From an uncultured Verrucomicrobia subdivision 3 bacterium (GTDB lineage: Bacteria > Verrucomicrobiota > Verrucomicrobiia > Limisphaerales > UBA11358): a stretch of 63,369 nt of DNA. The stretch spans positions 1 through 63,369 of the forward strand of contig CAIRJF010000003.1 in NCBI GenBank assembly GCA_903878805.1. The letters run 5' to 3'. This document shows, one piece after another, positions 9,207-18,326 of the stretch. The notes under the pieces are model-generated. The model saw only the letters and a list, made by a program, of their open reading frames with translations, searched no databases and was not told the DNA's origin. Each line of letters begins with the position of its first letter. The first letter of the stretch is position 1. The translations under genes and the position numbers were made by a program.

Positions 9207-9821
9207 ATGAAAAATCGCGTCTTGCGCGATTACTCGACGAGGACAGATGGTCAGTTGGGCGACTTTGCGTTGCATGTCGCCACTTCACTGACGGGCAATG
9301 TAAACTTCACGACGCCGACCATTCCGCCGGCGACGCTTACGACCCAAGCCAATGGGTTTAACACCGCAGCGGCCAAAGCCTTGAATGGCACACCAGCCGA
9401 TACGCTGGATAAAACCAACAAACACGATGCGCTCATCGCATCTTTGGATCAACTCGCCACCTATGTGGATCTGATAGCGAACGGCGACGCGGCGATAATC
9501 CTATCGTCCGGCTTCAACCTCGCGAGCAGTTCGTCCCGCACGCCCGCCGTGCCGGGAACCACCAGCATCCTCTCCGTCACCAACGTGGCCTCGGGCAAAC
9601 TCGGCCTCGACCTGCAAGTGGCGGCGAATGCGTGGGCATACATCGTGGAATACACGGCGCTGCCGAGCGGCGCGAAATTAACGGCGACCTTCACGAATCC
9701 GCATGACGTGACGCTGATTGGTTTGACACCCGGCACAATCTATTCCATCCGTGTGCAGGTGATGGGTTCGGGCAATCAAATCACCGAATGGAGCGACGCG
9801 GTTCAACACATGGCGACCTGA
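9207..9821 (+). CDS. Fibronectin type III-like domain protein
   Basis: 204 aa from the ATG at 9207, chosen because GGAAAGGAAAA precedes it; an ATG at 9159 would add 16 low-value residues. Residues about 1-110 are an Ala/Thr-rich helical region. Residues about 120-204 look like one FN3 module (AYIVEYTALPSGAKL, LIGLTPGTIYSIRVQVMG, ITEWSDAV). No signal peptide is visible. Similar proteins are common in soil Verrucomicrobiota; their role is unknown. It is followed by a terminator, so it is a single-gene unit. Confidence 0.75.
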   Translation: MKNRVLRDYSTRTDGQLGDFALHVATSLTGNVNFTTPTIPPATLTTQANGFNTAAAKALNGTPADTLDKTNKHDALIASLDQLATYVDLIANGDAAIILSSGFNLASSSSRTPAVPGTTSILSVTNVASGKLGLDLQVAANAWAYIVEYTALPSGAKLTATFTNPHDVTLIGLTPGTIYSIRVQVMGSGNQITEWSDAVQHMAT

Positions 9822-9869
9822 ATGGGGAATGGAAGATAGCAGATGGGAGTTGGGGAGATTGAGAGGCAA

Positions 9870-9907
9870 CGCCGGAATGAATTTTCGTTCCGGCGGTTTT
9901 ATTTATT
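9870..9907 (+). terminator. Rho-independent terminator after the FN3 protein
   Basis: 8-bp perfect stem CGCCGGAA/TTCCGGCG (9870-9877 with 9888-9895), 10-nt loop, followed by GGTTTTATTTATT. Confidence 0.75.
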
Positions 9908-9952
9908 CACCCGCAAACCTCAAATAATTCGCCGCGAAAACGCACTTTGCCG

Positions 9953-9983
9953 TTGACACTTTTTTGCCAGTCGCGAGCATAAG
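9953..9983 (+). promoter_or_regulatory. Candidate sigma-70 promoter for the MFS gene
   Basis: A perfect TTGACA at 9953-9958 is followed, at a spacing of 18-19 bp, by a weak -10 (GCATAA or CATAAG), with the ATG at 9999. The -35 is strong; the -10 is poor and the leader would be very short. Confidence 0.32.
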
Positions 9984-9998
9984 CGGATTCCAATTCCC

Positions 9999-11558
9999 AT
10001 GAATAACAAACCTGACAAGATTCTGTTCTGGGGCTGCTTCATCGCCCTCATCACCACGAGCTACGCCTTCATCAGCCGCATCATTCTGTGCACGGGGCCG
10101 CAGTTCGCCACGGAGTTCGGCCTCGATAAAGTGTCCGTCGGCGAACTCGTCGGCGCGGGCATCTGGCCGTTCGGCGTGAGCATCATCATCTTCAGCCTCT
10201 TCATTGATCGCATCGGCTACAAAATCGCGATGCTCTTTTCGTTCGCGAGTTATCTGGTTTACATCGTGCTGGCGTTCGCGGCTTACAGCGCGGTGCACGG
10301 GGTGACGGGCGATGCGCTGGTCGCGGCGCAGAAGCACGGTTATCAATTGCTTTACTGGGGCAGCATCATCCTCGGCCTCGGCAACGGCAGCGTGGAGGCT
10401 TACATCAATCCCATCGTCACCACGATGTTCAGCTCGGAAAAATCCAAGTGGCTCAACCGCCTGCACGCGGGCTGGCCGAGCGGGTTGGTGCTGGGCGGGC
10501 TGTGCACCATCGCGCTCGCGGCGAACACGGACTGGCGGCTCACGCTGGGTTTGATTCTGGTGCCGGCGTTTGCCTTCTTCTTCATTCTGGTCGGCAAACA
10601 ATTTCCGAAAAGCGAACGCGAACAGGCGGGCGTCGGCTACGTGGCGATGCTCAAGGAACTCGGCGCGTTCGGCGCGCTCGTCGGCTTCGGACTGGTGTTC
10701 GCGCAACTTGGACAAGTTTTCGGTTGGAGCAACGCGGTGGTGTGGGGACTCACCGGCGCGGTGGTGCTGACGTTTGCCATCGTGACCAAATCTTTTGGCC
10801 GATTGCTACTGGCGTTTCTTATCATCATCATGATTCCGCAGGCGACGACCGAACTCGGCACGGATGGCTGGATCACCTCGCTCATGGCCTCGCCGATGCA
10901 AGCCGCCGGTCACAATCCCGCGTGGGTCTTGGTTTACACCTCGGCCATCATGGTGATTTTGCGTTTCTGCGCGGGACCGCTGATCCACAAGCTCTCGCCG
11001 CTCGGATTGCTCGCGGGCTGTTCCACGCTGGCGGCTATCGGTTTGTTCGCTCTTTCCAAAACGGCGAGCGCGGGCATCTTTACCATCTTCGCCGCCGCGA
11101 CGCTTTACGGCGTCGGCAAAACCTTTTTCTGGCCGACGATTCTCGGTCTGACTTCCGAGCAATGTCCGAAAGGCGGCGCGCTCACGTTGAACGCGATTGG
11201 CGGCATCGGGATGTTGTCGGTGGGCATTCTCGGTGCGCCGTTCATCGGCTACTTGCAGGAATCGTCCGCGACGCAGCAACTTGCCGCGTCGAATCCCGCG
11301 CTCTACCAGACCGTGACCGTGGAGAAAAATTATCTGCTCGGCAAATATCAGGCGATTGATCCGGTGAAGAGCGCCGCCGTGACGGACGCGACGGCAACGA
11401 CAGCCATCACCAACGCCACGACCACCGGCCAATTCAGCGCGCTTGGCAAAATGGCCCTGTTCCCACTCTTCATGCTCGCGTGCTATCTCGCGTTGCTGGC
11501 GTATTTCAAATCGCGCGGCGGCTACAAACCGGTGCAACTGGCAGCGAAGTCGGAATAG
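9999..11558 (+). CDS. Major facilitator superfamily transporter
   Basis: 519 aa inner-membrane protein with about 12 hydrophobic spans. The loop after span 2 reads DRIGYKIA, the usual MFS D-R-x-G motif. Between the last spans there is an unusual periplasm-like insertion of about 70 residues rich in Ala, Thr and Gln (NATTTGQFSALG), absent from compact sugar porters. Related proteins in this phylum lie next to Gfo/Idh oxidoreductases, as here 3 kb away, so a sugar or sugar-acid substrate is a reasonable guess. The C-terminus is short and basic. Family certain, substrate unknown. Confidence 0.85.
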   Translation: MNNKPDKILFWGCFIALITTSYAFISRIILCTGPQFATEFGLDKVSVGELVGAGIWPFGVSIIIFSLFIDRIGYKIAMLFSFASYLVYIVLAFAAYSAVHGVTGDALVAAQKHGYQLLYWGSIILGLGNGSVEAYINPIVTTMFSSEKSKWLNRLHAGWPSGLVLGGLCTIALAANTDWRLTLGLILVPAFAFFFILVGKQFPKSEREQAGVGYVAMLKELGAFGALVGFGLVFAQLGQVFGWSNAVVWGLTGAVVLTFAIVTKSFGRLLLAFLIIIMIPQATTELGTDGWITSLMASPMQAAGHNPAWVLVYTSAIMVILRFCAGPLIHKLSPLGLLAGCSTLAAIGLFALSKTASAGIFTIFAAATLYGVGKTFFWPTILGLTSEQCPKGGALTLNAIGGIGMLSVGILGAPFIGYLQESSATQQLAASNPALYQTVTVEKNYLLGKYQAIDPVKSAAVTDATATTAITNATTTGQFSALGKMALFPLFMLACYLALLAYFKSRGGYKPVQLAAKSE

Positions 11559-11569
11559 AAATTAAAAAA

Positions 11570-12406
11570 TTAAACGAGTGGCGGCACTGGGCGTTGACCT
11601 AGATGCCGCCATTCGTTTTTCTCGTTCAAAAAGACCAGCCAGTCGGCGTTGCGTTTCACCACGTCGTCGATTTCGGTTTCGTCCAGAATCATGCACGCCG
11701 TCGAGAGCGCGTCAGACTCGGCGGCGGAAGTCGTAAGTGCCCACGCACGATGGCGGCGCGAGCAGGCGAGACCCGTTCGCGGGTCGAAAATATGTTCACC
11801 CTTCACCGCGAGACCGGAGCCGCTCAATGAGCTGTTCGCCAACCAGTGACGCCGCGAGGAATTGTTTTCGCCGAGGCCGCAATCCCAACCGGCGGTTCCG
11901 CTGGGCGCGTCGCCCGCGAGAATGCTGCTGCCGCCCGCCACCAGCATGAACGCGGGACAACTCCACTCGCGCAACAACTCGGCCATGCGGTCGAGTGCAA
12001 AACCTTTGCCGATGGCGCCGAGGTCGAACTCGAGGCGTCCGCTGTCGCAGCGAAGCGTGAATTCATTTTCCACCAACGCCCACAACGGCTTGGTCGGTTG
12101 ATGACGCAAGGCGGCAGCGGTGACGGAAAACGCGCCGCGCGTTGCGAACTCCATGCGTTGCGCTAGGCGCAGGCAATCATAAACTGGCCGGGTCAGGCGC
12201 AATTTTTCGCCGGGCGCAAGCTGGGCGATTTGCGCAATCTCACTGTTCGCGCGAAAGCGGCTCAACTTGGATTCCAAATCATCCACCAGCGCAAACGCCG
12301 CCTGCGCCGTCTGCGCGGCGTAAGTTTTTTCCTCGCCCGCGATGCGCACCTGAAACTGCGTGGCCATCGCGCTGTGATTGAAAACTTGAATGCCAGTTTC
12401 ACTCAT
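11570..12406 (-). CDS. apbE: FAD:protein FMN transferase (ApbE family)
   Basis: Attaches FMN covalently to Thr/Ser of flavoproteins such as NqrB/NqrC and RnfG/D, on the periplasmic side. Family marks: MATQFQVRIAG at the N-terminus, DDLESKLSRFRANSEI, LGAIGKGFALDRM (FAD binding), LVAGGSSILAGD, and HIFDPRTG followed by AESDALSTACMIL (Mg site). 278 aa with no clear signal peptide, shorter than E. coli ApbE, so it may act inside the cell or start further upstream. The ATG lies inside the end of the glycosyltransferase gene (8-bp overlap), indicating a two-gene operon. Confidence 0.93.
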   Translation of the reverse strand: MSETGIQVFNHSAMATQFQVRIAGEEKTYAAQTAQAAFALVDDLESKLSRFRANSEIAQIAQLAPGEKLRLTRPVYDCLRLAQRMEFATRGAFSVTAAALRHQPTKPLWALVENEFTLRCDSGRLEFDLGAIGKGFALDRMAELLREWSCPAFMLVAGGSSILAGDAPSGTAGWDCGLGENNSSRRHWLANSSLSGSGLAVKGEHIFDPRTGLACSRRHRAWALTTSAAESDALSTACMILDETEIDDVVKRNADWLVFLNEKNEWRHLGQRPVPPLV

Positions 12407-13790
12407 TGTTGGAATCCGTTTTTTGCGGCGACCACAAGATCAGCAGCACGTTCGGCCGCAAACCAAAGAAATCGGGTCGATAGTTTTTCAATCGCTTCGC
12501 CAACTTATCGGAAACGTCTGTGGTGGTGATGAAAAAATCGGCGTCGCCGGTGGCTTGGCTAGGCTGCCAATAGCCGACGTTGGAAAATTTCCGCAGATAC
12601 CACGGCAGCGGCCACGCGTCTTTGGCGATGACGGCGATGCGCGGGTTGGGGATTTTATTTTGCTGCGCCAATTCTTCCAATCGCGCAGATAAGCCGAGCA
12701 AATCTTCCGTCGTGTGCGCGTAGGCGTAGGGATTTTTTTTTCCGTCCGCCGGAAAAACAAAAACGCGCTGCCGCGTGTCGTGTGCGATGAGTAATCCTAG
12801 CGCGCCACAGAAAACCAAGATTGCCGCCCGACGGGAAAATTTTGGGCTGGAGAACCAAAGTCGTTCCACCACAAAACCGGCGAGCAGTGCGAGCGGCAGC
12901 CAGAAGTTCAGCGCGAGCCACGGCGTTTTATAGGGAATGGCGGAATAAATCGCAAAAATCAAAATCGCATAAATCGCCAATGCCAGCCGGGCGAAAGAGT
13001 TGGTTGTGCGGAAAAATCCGGCCAGCGCGAGCATTAAAATGATTATGCCGGATGCGCCGCCGGCCAGCACGATGAAATAATATGAAAACGGTTTTTCGTG
13101 GCCTTCGCCACCTGCGCGCGCGGCGAGATGCGGGACGGCGCGTAACAGGTCCGCGAGCGCCGACCAGCTTTGTCCGAACCAGGTGAATAATAAAATTCCG
13201 GCAACAAGAAAGGTGATTGCCGCAGTGATGAAAATGCGGAGCGGCGTAATCTTTCCGATCGCGCGTAAACGCCAGCCGATGGCGGCAGCGAGTCCAAGCG
13301 CAAAGAAATGGAGCGTGGCGGTTTCTTTGCACGCGAGCGTCAGCGCGGCGCAAAATCCGGCGAGCGCGGCGGCGGCAAGTGAGTTTTTCAGCAACGCGCG
13401 CGTGCCAGACAAAATCAAGCCTAGTGTGGCGGCGACAAATAAAGTTTCGTGAATGAAATAGCGGTTGTAATAAACGGGTAGGGGAGCGAAGGCGAACAGC
13501 AGCGCGGCGACGAGGCTGGGGATAAAGCCGAAAATCTCCACCGCTGCGGCAAAAAGTAAAACTGTGGCGCTCCCAATTAGAACGGGAGCGAGACGGAGTT
13601 GGCTTTCGGTCAGGTCGGAATATGTTTTTGCACCTTCGAGCTGGACGAGCGGCAACGTGAATTCGGCCAGCGCGGGGCCGTGACGATCTTGTGGGTCGTA
13701 ATGGTATTTTTCACCGGCGAGCGACTGGCCGATGATGTAGGAGTTGACGGCTTCGTCCGTGTGCATCGGCCGGACGCCGAGTTGCGGCAA
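12399..13790 (-). CDS. GT39-type membrane glycosyltransferase (TIGR03663/Agl23-like)
   Basis: 463 aa or more, about ten membrane spans, of the family related to dolichyl- or polyprenyl-phosphate mannosyltransferases. The first periplasmic loop has the MHTDEAVNSY acidic site typical of GT-C enzymes, followed by DPQDRHGPALAEF. The only canonical start (TTG, 13790) falls inside the expected first membrane span. The same frame runs on upstream to 13880 and encodes that span (YWAIFASIALLALAVRL), but has no ATG/GTG. An ATT at 13868, 6 bp after AAGAGG, is the best start and would give 489 aa. Coupled to apbE by an 8-bp overlap. Confidence 0.82.
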   Translation of the reverse strand: MPQLGVRPMHTDEAVNSYIIGQSLAGEKYHYDPQDRHGPALAEFTLPLVQLEGAKTYSDLTESQLRLAPVLIGSATVLLFAAAVEIFGFIPSLVAALLFAFAPLPVYYNRYFIHETLFVAATLGLILSGTRALLKNSLAAAALAGFCAALTLACKETATLHFFALGLAAAIGWRLRAIGKITPLRIFITAAITFLVAGILLFTWFGQSWSALADLLRAVPHLAARAGGEGHEKPFSYYFIVLAGGASGIIILMLALAGFFRTTNSFARLALAIYAILIFAIYSAIPYKTPWLALNFWLPLALLAGFVVERLWFSSPKFSRRAAILVFCGALGLLIAHDTRQRVFVFPADGKKNPYAYAHTTEDLLGLSARLEELAQQNKIPNPRIAVIAKDAWPLPWYLRKFSNVGYWQPSQATGDADFFITTTDVSDKLAKRLKNYRPDFFGLRPNVLLILWSPQKTDSNNE

Positions 13791-13862
13791 TCGGACGGCG
13801 AGTGCGAGCAGCGCGATGGAGGCGAAAATCGCCCAGTAGATTTTGAATGGCGGCTGCGTTGT

Positions 13863-13919
13863 CGTAATCTTAATCCTCTTTTAAATCTTAATCGTCCCGC
13901 ATAGCGGATTAAGATTACG
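13863..13919. repeat. Inverted repeat of the AATCTTAATC type at the start of the GT39 gene
   Basis: Perfect 14-bp arms CGTAATCTTAATCC (13863-13876) and GGATTAAGATTACG (13906-13919) with a 29-nt spacer that holds a third partial copy. A fourth (ATCAAGATTAG) follows at about 13926. It looks like a dispersed intergenic palindrome inserted over the 5' end of the glycosyltransferase gene. Confidence 0.75.
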
Positions 13920-13945
13920 CTGCCGATCAAGATTAGGGAAAACTT

Positions 13946-14584
13946 TTACGCAGCGGGTTTGCCGAACACTTCAACCTCGATGTAGTGGTTCATCTTATTC
14001 GTCGTGTTTCCGTTGCTGTAGAGACGAACGTAACGGCCTTTGACGCCTTTGGCATCAATCAGTTTGCCGAAGTAAGTTTCGATATAGGGACGGTCGGTGC
14101 CGCTAGCGGAATTGTCGTAGATGGTCGTGACATCTTTCGCAAACGTCGGATCGTCGGAAACCTGCACGACCACGTCGCGATAAACGCGGGCTTGGGAATG
14201 ATAATGCCAGACGACCACGGCAAAGATGTTCGCATCTTTTTCGAGATCAATCTGCAACCACTGTTTACCTTGGCCAAGTTCGACCCACGAGCCTTCGTCG
14301 CCGGCCTTGTCGCCATCGGTCACGAGATCAAATGTGCCGACCACCGGATCGCTGTCGCTGGCGGTGGCTTTCTTGCCGGCGGCGAGATTCACCGTGCCGG
14401 CGGGCACTTGAAAGTCCGGCCACTTCTTCGTTTCTGGTTCGAGATTGGGAATGGTGATTGGCACGGGCGTGCCGACGAACAGCGGGTCGGGCAGTTTCGT
14501 CACGAGCGGAATTTTGTCCTGCGCGAGCGCAACGCTGGCGGACAGCAAAACGAGACTGACGGCGCGGGAGATAATTTTGGTCAT
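13946..14584 (-). CDS. Exported F5/8 type C (discoidin-like) protein
   Basis: 212 aa. The ATG at 14584 gives a clean signal peptide (hydrophobic core VSLVLLSASVALA, cleavage after ALA). The longer frame adds only a Pro/Lys-rich leader. The mature part is one galactose-binding-like jelly roll: LAAGKKATASDSDPVVG at the start, LVTDGDKAGDEGSWVELG, WLQIDLEKDANI, VVVWHYHSQARVYRDVVVQVSDD and GRYVRLYSNGN at the end, the standard F5/8C order. It probably binds carbohydrate at the cell surface. It lies 16 bp downstream of the Gfo/Idh gene on the same strand, so they are likely cotranscribed. Confidence 0.85.
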   Translation of the reverse strand: MTKIISRAVSLVLLSASVALAQDKIPLVTKLPDPLFVGTPVPITIPNLEPETKKWPDFQVPAGTVNLAAGKKATASDSDPVVGTFDLVTDGDKAGDEGSWVELGQGKQWLQIDLEKDANIFAVVVWHYHSQARVYRDVVVQVSDDPTFAKDVTTIYDNSASGTDRPYIETYFGKLIDAKGVKGRYVRLYSNGNTTNKMNHYIEVEVFGKPAA

Positions 14585-14600
14585 AAATTTATTTTGGCTT

Positions 14601-15944
14601 TCAAGCTTTGACTTCTTCGGCGGTGATGGCGAGGGTTTTTTGCGCGGCAATGGCGTCGTTCGCCTTATGGATGACGTATTCGCTGGCGAACGCCTCGTCC
14701 GCCGGGCAGTTCAATTTCACATTTTTGTCGCGGATGGCGTTGAAAAAATTCTCCAGATGCGGCTGGTGGATTTTTTTACTGAACGTGACGGGAATATCAT
14801 ATTGCAGCAGCGGTGCGGTTTCGCGCACGTCCACTTTGTCCGCATCGCTCGGCGCGGCGGTGGCGCTCGCGCTCAAATAATTTTTTGCCACCAGCGCATC
14901 CCAATCCTGCGCGCGATCCTCGCGGTAAAGTTTCGTGATGCTCGGATTTTCGGACATCTTAATGGTGCCTTCGTCGCCCATGAACTGCTCGAAATAGCCG
15001 CCGCCCGCGCTGGTCGTGGTCTGCACCTGATAAAATGCGCGCGCCACGCCGGTGGGCAACTCGTATTCGTAAATCACCATCGCGTTGTCATACCACTCGT
15101 GGTTTTTGTAATAGTCAATGCCGCCGCTGGCGAGCACCGCACGCGGCGTCTGGCCAAACCACCAGTTGAAAATGTCAATTTGATGCGCGCCCAAATCGGA
15201 GAGCGGGCCGCCGCCAAGTCCTTTGAACCAGCGCCAGTTGCGGAACTGGTGCATATCCTTGAAACCGTATTTCGCCAGCACCTCGGGCTTCATGTCGGAA
15301 TGTTTCGGCCAACCGAGGTCATCCGTCTTGGCGCGGTTCCATTGCGCCTGCGCTGCCGTGAGCCGACCGCAAATCTTCGCCTCGCGGAGCAGCCGGTTCA
15401 GCGCAAAGACATAGCGCGGATTGCTCCGGCGCTGGTGGCCGATCTGCAAAAGTTTTCCGGTATCTCGCATCGTCTGCACCATCGAGCGCGCACCTTCGAT
15501 GGTGTTGCTCATCATCTTTTCACAATAGACGTGCAGCCCGGCCTTCAAACAGGTGTTGGTGATGGGCGCGTGCCAAAAATCCGGCACGGCCACGACGACG
15601 GCCTGCAAATCTTTTTCGCCCGCGAGCAGATCCTCGTAATTTTCATAGCCGTTCACGTCGAAGCCGTTGTCCTTGAGGCGGCGGACGTTGCTTTTCAAAT
15701 TGTAAGGCCAGATGTCGCAGACGGCGGCGATGCGGATGCCCTCGATGACTTGCAGCGAATCCAAGAGCACCTGTCCCTCTGCGCCGCAACCAATCAACGC
15801 CATGTTGATCTTGTTCAGCGAAGACGCCTTGTTGACGGCGGTCTTGGAACCGGAATCCGGGCTGCATGAACTCAAGAGCAGGCCCGCGCCGGCGGCGGCG
15901 GTCGCACCGATGAATTCCCGGCGGTTGATGGAAGGTGTTACCAT
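14601..15944 (-). CDS. Gfo/Idh/MocA-family oxidoreductase with Tat-type signal
   Basis: 447 aa, NAD(P)-dependent sugar or inositol-type dehydrogenase. The ATG at 15944 was chosen because it starts a Tat-like signal (SINRREFIGATAAAGAG) ending in LLLSSCS, a lipobox. The Rossmann site is MALIGCGAEGQVL, and the catalytic-region motif CEKMMSNTIEGAR stands where EKP is usual (Lys kept, Pro replaced by Met). GLGGGPLSDLGAHQIDIFNWW follows. The Tat signal fits export with bound cofactor, as in glucose-fructose oxidoreductase. The start overlaps the DoxX gene by 7 bp. Substrate unknown. Confidence 0.92.
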   Translation of the reverse strand: MVTPSINRREFIGATAAAGAGLLLSSCSPDSGSKTAVNKASSLNKINMALIGCGAEGQVLLDSLQVIEGIRIAAVCDIWPYNLKSNVRRLKDNGFDVNGYENYEDLLAGEKDLQAVVVAVPDFWHAPITNTCLKAGLHVYCEKMMSNTIEGARSMVQTMRDTGKLLQIGHQRRSNPRYVFALNRLLREAKICGRLTAAQAQWNRAKTDDLGWPKHSDMKPEVLAKYGFKDMHQFRNWRWFKGLGGGPLSDLGAHQIDIFNWWFGQTPRAVLASGGIDYYKNHEWYDNAMVIYEYELPTGVARAFYQVQTTTSAGGGYFEQFMGDEGTIKMSENPSITKLYREDRAQDWDALVAKNYLSASATAAPSDADKVDVRETAPLLQYDIPVTFSKKIHQPHLENFFNAIRDKNVKLNCPADEAFASEYVIHKANDAIAAQKTLAITAEEVKA

Positions 15945-16492
15945 TTTTTGAAGATGGCAAATTTGTTGTTCTTCGCCAGCACCAGCGCGAAGGCCACGAG
16001 CGCGATGTGAATGCCCAGCCAGGAAACGCCGTCGTCCTGATGAATCAAAATCAGTCCGACTGTCAGCGCCATATAAATCAAACCTTGCAAACATAGCGAA
16101 AGTCGCGTGCCGAGGCCGAGCAACAGCATGATGCCGGAGGCGAGCAGCAGCGGCCCGAGCAGATGGTCAAACACGTTCACCGCAAACGGCGGCAGCAGCA
16201 CCTCGTTGGCGAACTTGCCTTTCAGCGCCGTCGGCAGGCCGGAATAATTCAGCGACGAATAAAATTTCACCTTCACATCCACCATCGCGCCGCTCGCGTC
16301 CGGCTGGCCGGTGGAATCCAGCAGCGGTTTCTGGATGGTCTTATACGCGCCAAATTTTTCGATGCCCGTCAGGATGGCACGAATCGCCAGCCAGCCGCGC
16401 AGCATCCAGAAGGCGAGCGTGTAATCGCAGTTGCACGCGCCGCCGTCGGCGTCGTTCGAGGGTTTTTTAGTGGAGTCGCTCATGGTTTGCAT
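15938..16492 (-). CDS. DoxX/MauE-like membrane protein
   Basis: 184 aa, four predicted spans. The N-terminal segment (TLAFWMLRGWLAIRAILTGIEKF) has the DoxX-type Arg and Glu in the first helix, and a Cys pair GACNCDY precedes it. A periplasm-like loop of about 60 residues follows, then three spans. Such proteins pass electrons or support redox enzymes in the inner membrane. Overlap with the Gfo/Idh start suggests the two form one oxidising unit (inference). Start ATG 16492 or, three codons in, ATG 16483. Confidence 0.75.
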   Translation of the reverse strand: MQTMSDSTKKPSNDADGGACNCDYTLAFWMLRGWLAIRAILTGIEKFGAYKTIQKPLLDSTGQPDASGAMVDVKVKFYSSLNYSGLPTALKGKFANEVLLPPFAVNVFDHLLGPLLLASGIMLLLGLGTRLSLCLQGLIYMALTVGLILIHQDDGVSWLGIHIALVAFALVLAKNNKFAIFKKW

Positions 16493-16603
16493 TTCGGTAA
16501 TTCGTCAATCAATCCGCAACAATCAAAAATATTTTCCGGGCAACATGAACTGACGGACGGATGTCGCCGGGTCGCGGTTTCAAAATCCTAGTAAATTTTT
16601 TGC

Positions 16604-16624
16604 CGTGGAAAAGAATTTTCCACG
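16604..16624. promoter_or_regulatory. Palindrome in the divergent intergenic region
   Basis: Perfect 9-bp arms CGTGGAAAA/TTTTCCACG separated by 3 nt, between the divergent DoxX and isomerase genes. It could be an operator or a small hairpin; no poly-U follows on either strand. Confidence 0.35.
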
Positions 16625-16715
16625 TCTAATTTTAGGGGAAGCGCCGGCCTTGTTGCGCCCGGCCCGCCGCTAGGAATTTTTTAGAACGCTTGACCTGTCG
16701 CCCCGGCTTGGCAAC

Positions 16716-17777
16716 ATGGCTGGACAAAATCTCAACACACTTATGCCGCGCACCGTCACTCTTTTCACCGGCCAATGGGCCGACCTTTCGCTTGAAAAAC
16801 TTCTGCCGCTCGTCAAAAAAATGGGCTACGACGGCGTGGAACTCGCCTGCTGGGGCGACCACTTTGAACCGGATCGCGCGCTGGCGGAACCAGATTACGC
16901 CAAAAAGAAGTGGGCGCTGCTCGCCAAACATGGCCTGAAATGTTTCGCCATTTCATCACACCTCGTCGGCCAGGCGGTTTGCGATTTGATTGACGAGCGG
17001 CACCAGGCAATTTTGCCCGCCGACGTTTGGGGCGATGGCAATCCGGAAGGCGTCCGCCAGCGCGCCGCCGAAAAAATGAAACTCACCGCGAAGGCCGCGC
17101 GCAAATTTTTCGATGCAAAGCCCGGTGCGAAGAAAGGTGAAGTTGTTGTTGTCAACGGCTTCACCGGCTCATCCATCTGGCACGCGCTCTACGCCTTTCC
17201 GCCGACGAGTCAGGATTTCTTGAACAAAGGTTTCGCCGACTTCGCCAAACGCTGGACGCCCATCCTCGACGTGTTTGAAAAAGAAAACGTCAACTTCGCG
17301 CTCGAAGTTCACCCCACCGAAATCGCGTTCGACATCGCTTCGGCAAAACGCGCGCTCGCGGCGGTAAAAAATCATCCGCGCTTCGGGTTCAATTACGACC
17401 CGTCACACCTCGGTTATCAGGGTGTGGATTATGTAAAATTCATCCGCGAATTTGGCGACCGCATTTTCCACGCGCACATGAAGGACGTTTGGTGGGGCCA
17501 CGGCGACGGCACCGTGGGCGTGTTTGGCGGGCACACGGATTTCACCGATGCGCGCCGTTTTTGGGATTTCCGCTCGCTCGGCCACGGCGACATCAATTTT
17601 GAGGAAATCATCGTCGCGCTGAATGACGTCGGCTATCGCGGCCCGATCTCGGTGGAGTGGGAAGACGGCCGCATGGATCGCGTCCACGGCGCGACCGAAA
17701 GCTGCGCGTTCGTGCGCAAACTGGATTTCGCGCCGAACGCGGCGGCGTTTGACGCGGCGTTTTCCAAGAAGAAATAA
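16716..17777 (+). CDS. Sugar phosphate isomerase/epimerase (xylose isomerase-like TIM barrel)
   Basis: 353 aa, cytosolic barrel of the AP-endonuclease-2/IolE group. Visible features: [19 protein letters not shown] and [14 protein letters not shown] on strand 1-2, LEVHPTE (metal Glu), [12 protein letters not shown] (metal Asp/His), HAHMKD, and a final ISVEWEDG with the last metal Glu. It diverges from the Gfo/Idh-DoxX operon, a partnership common in uncharacterised sugar or inositol catabolism in this phylum. The ATG at 16743 is an alternative start. Substrate not predictable. Confidence 0.9.
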   Translation: MAGQNLNTLMPRTVTLFTGQWADLSLEKLLPLVKKMGYDGVELACWGDHFEPDRALAEPDYAKKKWALLAKHGLKCFAISSHLVGQAVCDLIDERHQAILPADVWGDGNPEGVRQRAAEKMKLTAKAARKFFDAKPGAKKGEVVVVNGFTGSSIWHALYAFPPTSQDFLNKGFADFAKRWTPILDVFEKENVNFALEVHPTEIAFDIASAKRALAAVKNHPRFGFNYDPSHLGYQGVDYVKFIREFGDRIFHAHMKDVWWGHGDGTVGVFGGHTDFTDARRFWDFRSLGHGDINFEEIIVALNDVGYRGPISVEWEDGRMDRVHGATESCAFVRKLDFAPNAAAFDAAFSKKK

Positions 17778-17807
17778 TTTCCGCCGCCGCCGGGCGGACT
17801 GTTTTTT

Positions 17808-18278
17808 TCAGGCCGCAAACAGCTCGGCCATGGTGATTTGAAATTGCGGGATCAACTTTTCCGTCAGCACTTCGCGCCCGGCAAGGATGCCGTGAAGTTT
17901 CAGGCCGAATTCAAAGCTGTGATAGATTTCCACGTTGTCGTAGCGCGGATCCACCATCCACAAACGCGGCACGCGGATTTTTTCGTAGAATTCCTTTTTC
18001 ACCACCGTGTCGGCGTGATGATCGTCGCGGCTGATGATTTCGATGGCGAGAAACAGTTTGCCGCTGGCGGCGGTCACGAGCGCGAGGTCAGGGCAAAGCG
18101 TCGAGGTGCGGGCGACCTGAATCTGCGTGCGCGGCGCGAGGAGTTGCGTGCTGGCGAGGCCGTTGACGCTCACGGCGAGTTCGCGGTGGAGCCGGGCGCA
18201 GATTTGTTCGTGGCGGACGCCGGGCGCGGAACGCGGCAGCGTCGCGCCGTCGAGGATTTCTTCGTAAGGCCGGCTCAC
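17808..18278 (-). CDS. Uma2-family (DUF820) restriction-like endonuclease
   Basis: 156 aa single-domain PD-(D/E)xK fold. CPDLALVTA carries the catalytic Asp, LFLAIEIISRDD the catalytic Glu, and KKEFYEKIRVPRLWMVDP is the family signature after it. These genes occur in scattered copies in cyanobacteria, Planctomycetota and Verrucomicrobiota and have unclear function, possibly tied to mobile DNA. It lies convergent to the isomerase gene with a 30-bp gap. Confidence 0.88.
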   Translation of the reverse strand: MSRPYEEILDGATLPRSAPGVRHEQICARLHRELAVSVNGLASTQLLAPRTQIQVARTSTLCPDLALVTAASGKLFLAIEIISRDDHHADTVVKKEFYEKIRVPRLWMVDPRYDNVEIYHSFEFGLKLHGILAGREVLTEKLIPQFQITMAELFAA

Positions 18279-18326
18279 GGGTTTAGTTTCAGGTTGAAGA
18301 TGGAAAGTTGCAAGCGCGGTTGAGAA

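Noticed and set aside
14445-15869. 474-codon plus-strand ORF opposite the Gfo/Idh gene
   Set aside because: Antisense shadow; the minus strand has Rossmann and Tat motifs and the plus product has no recognisable feature.
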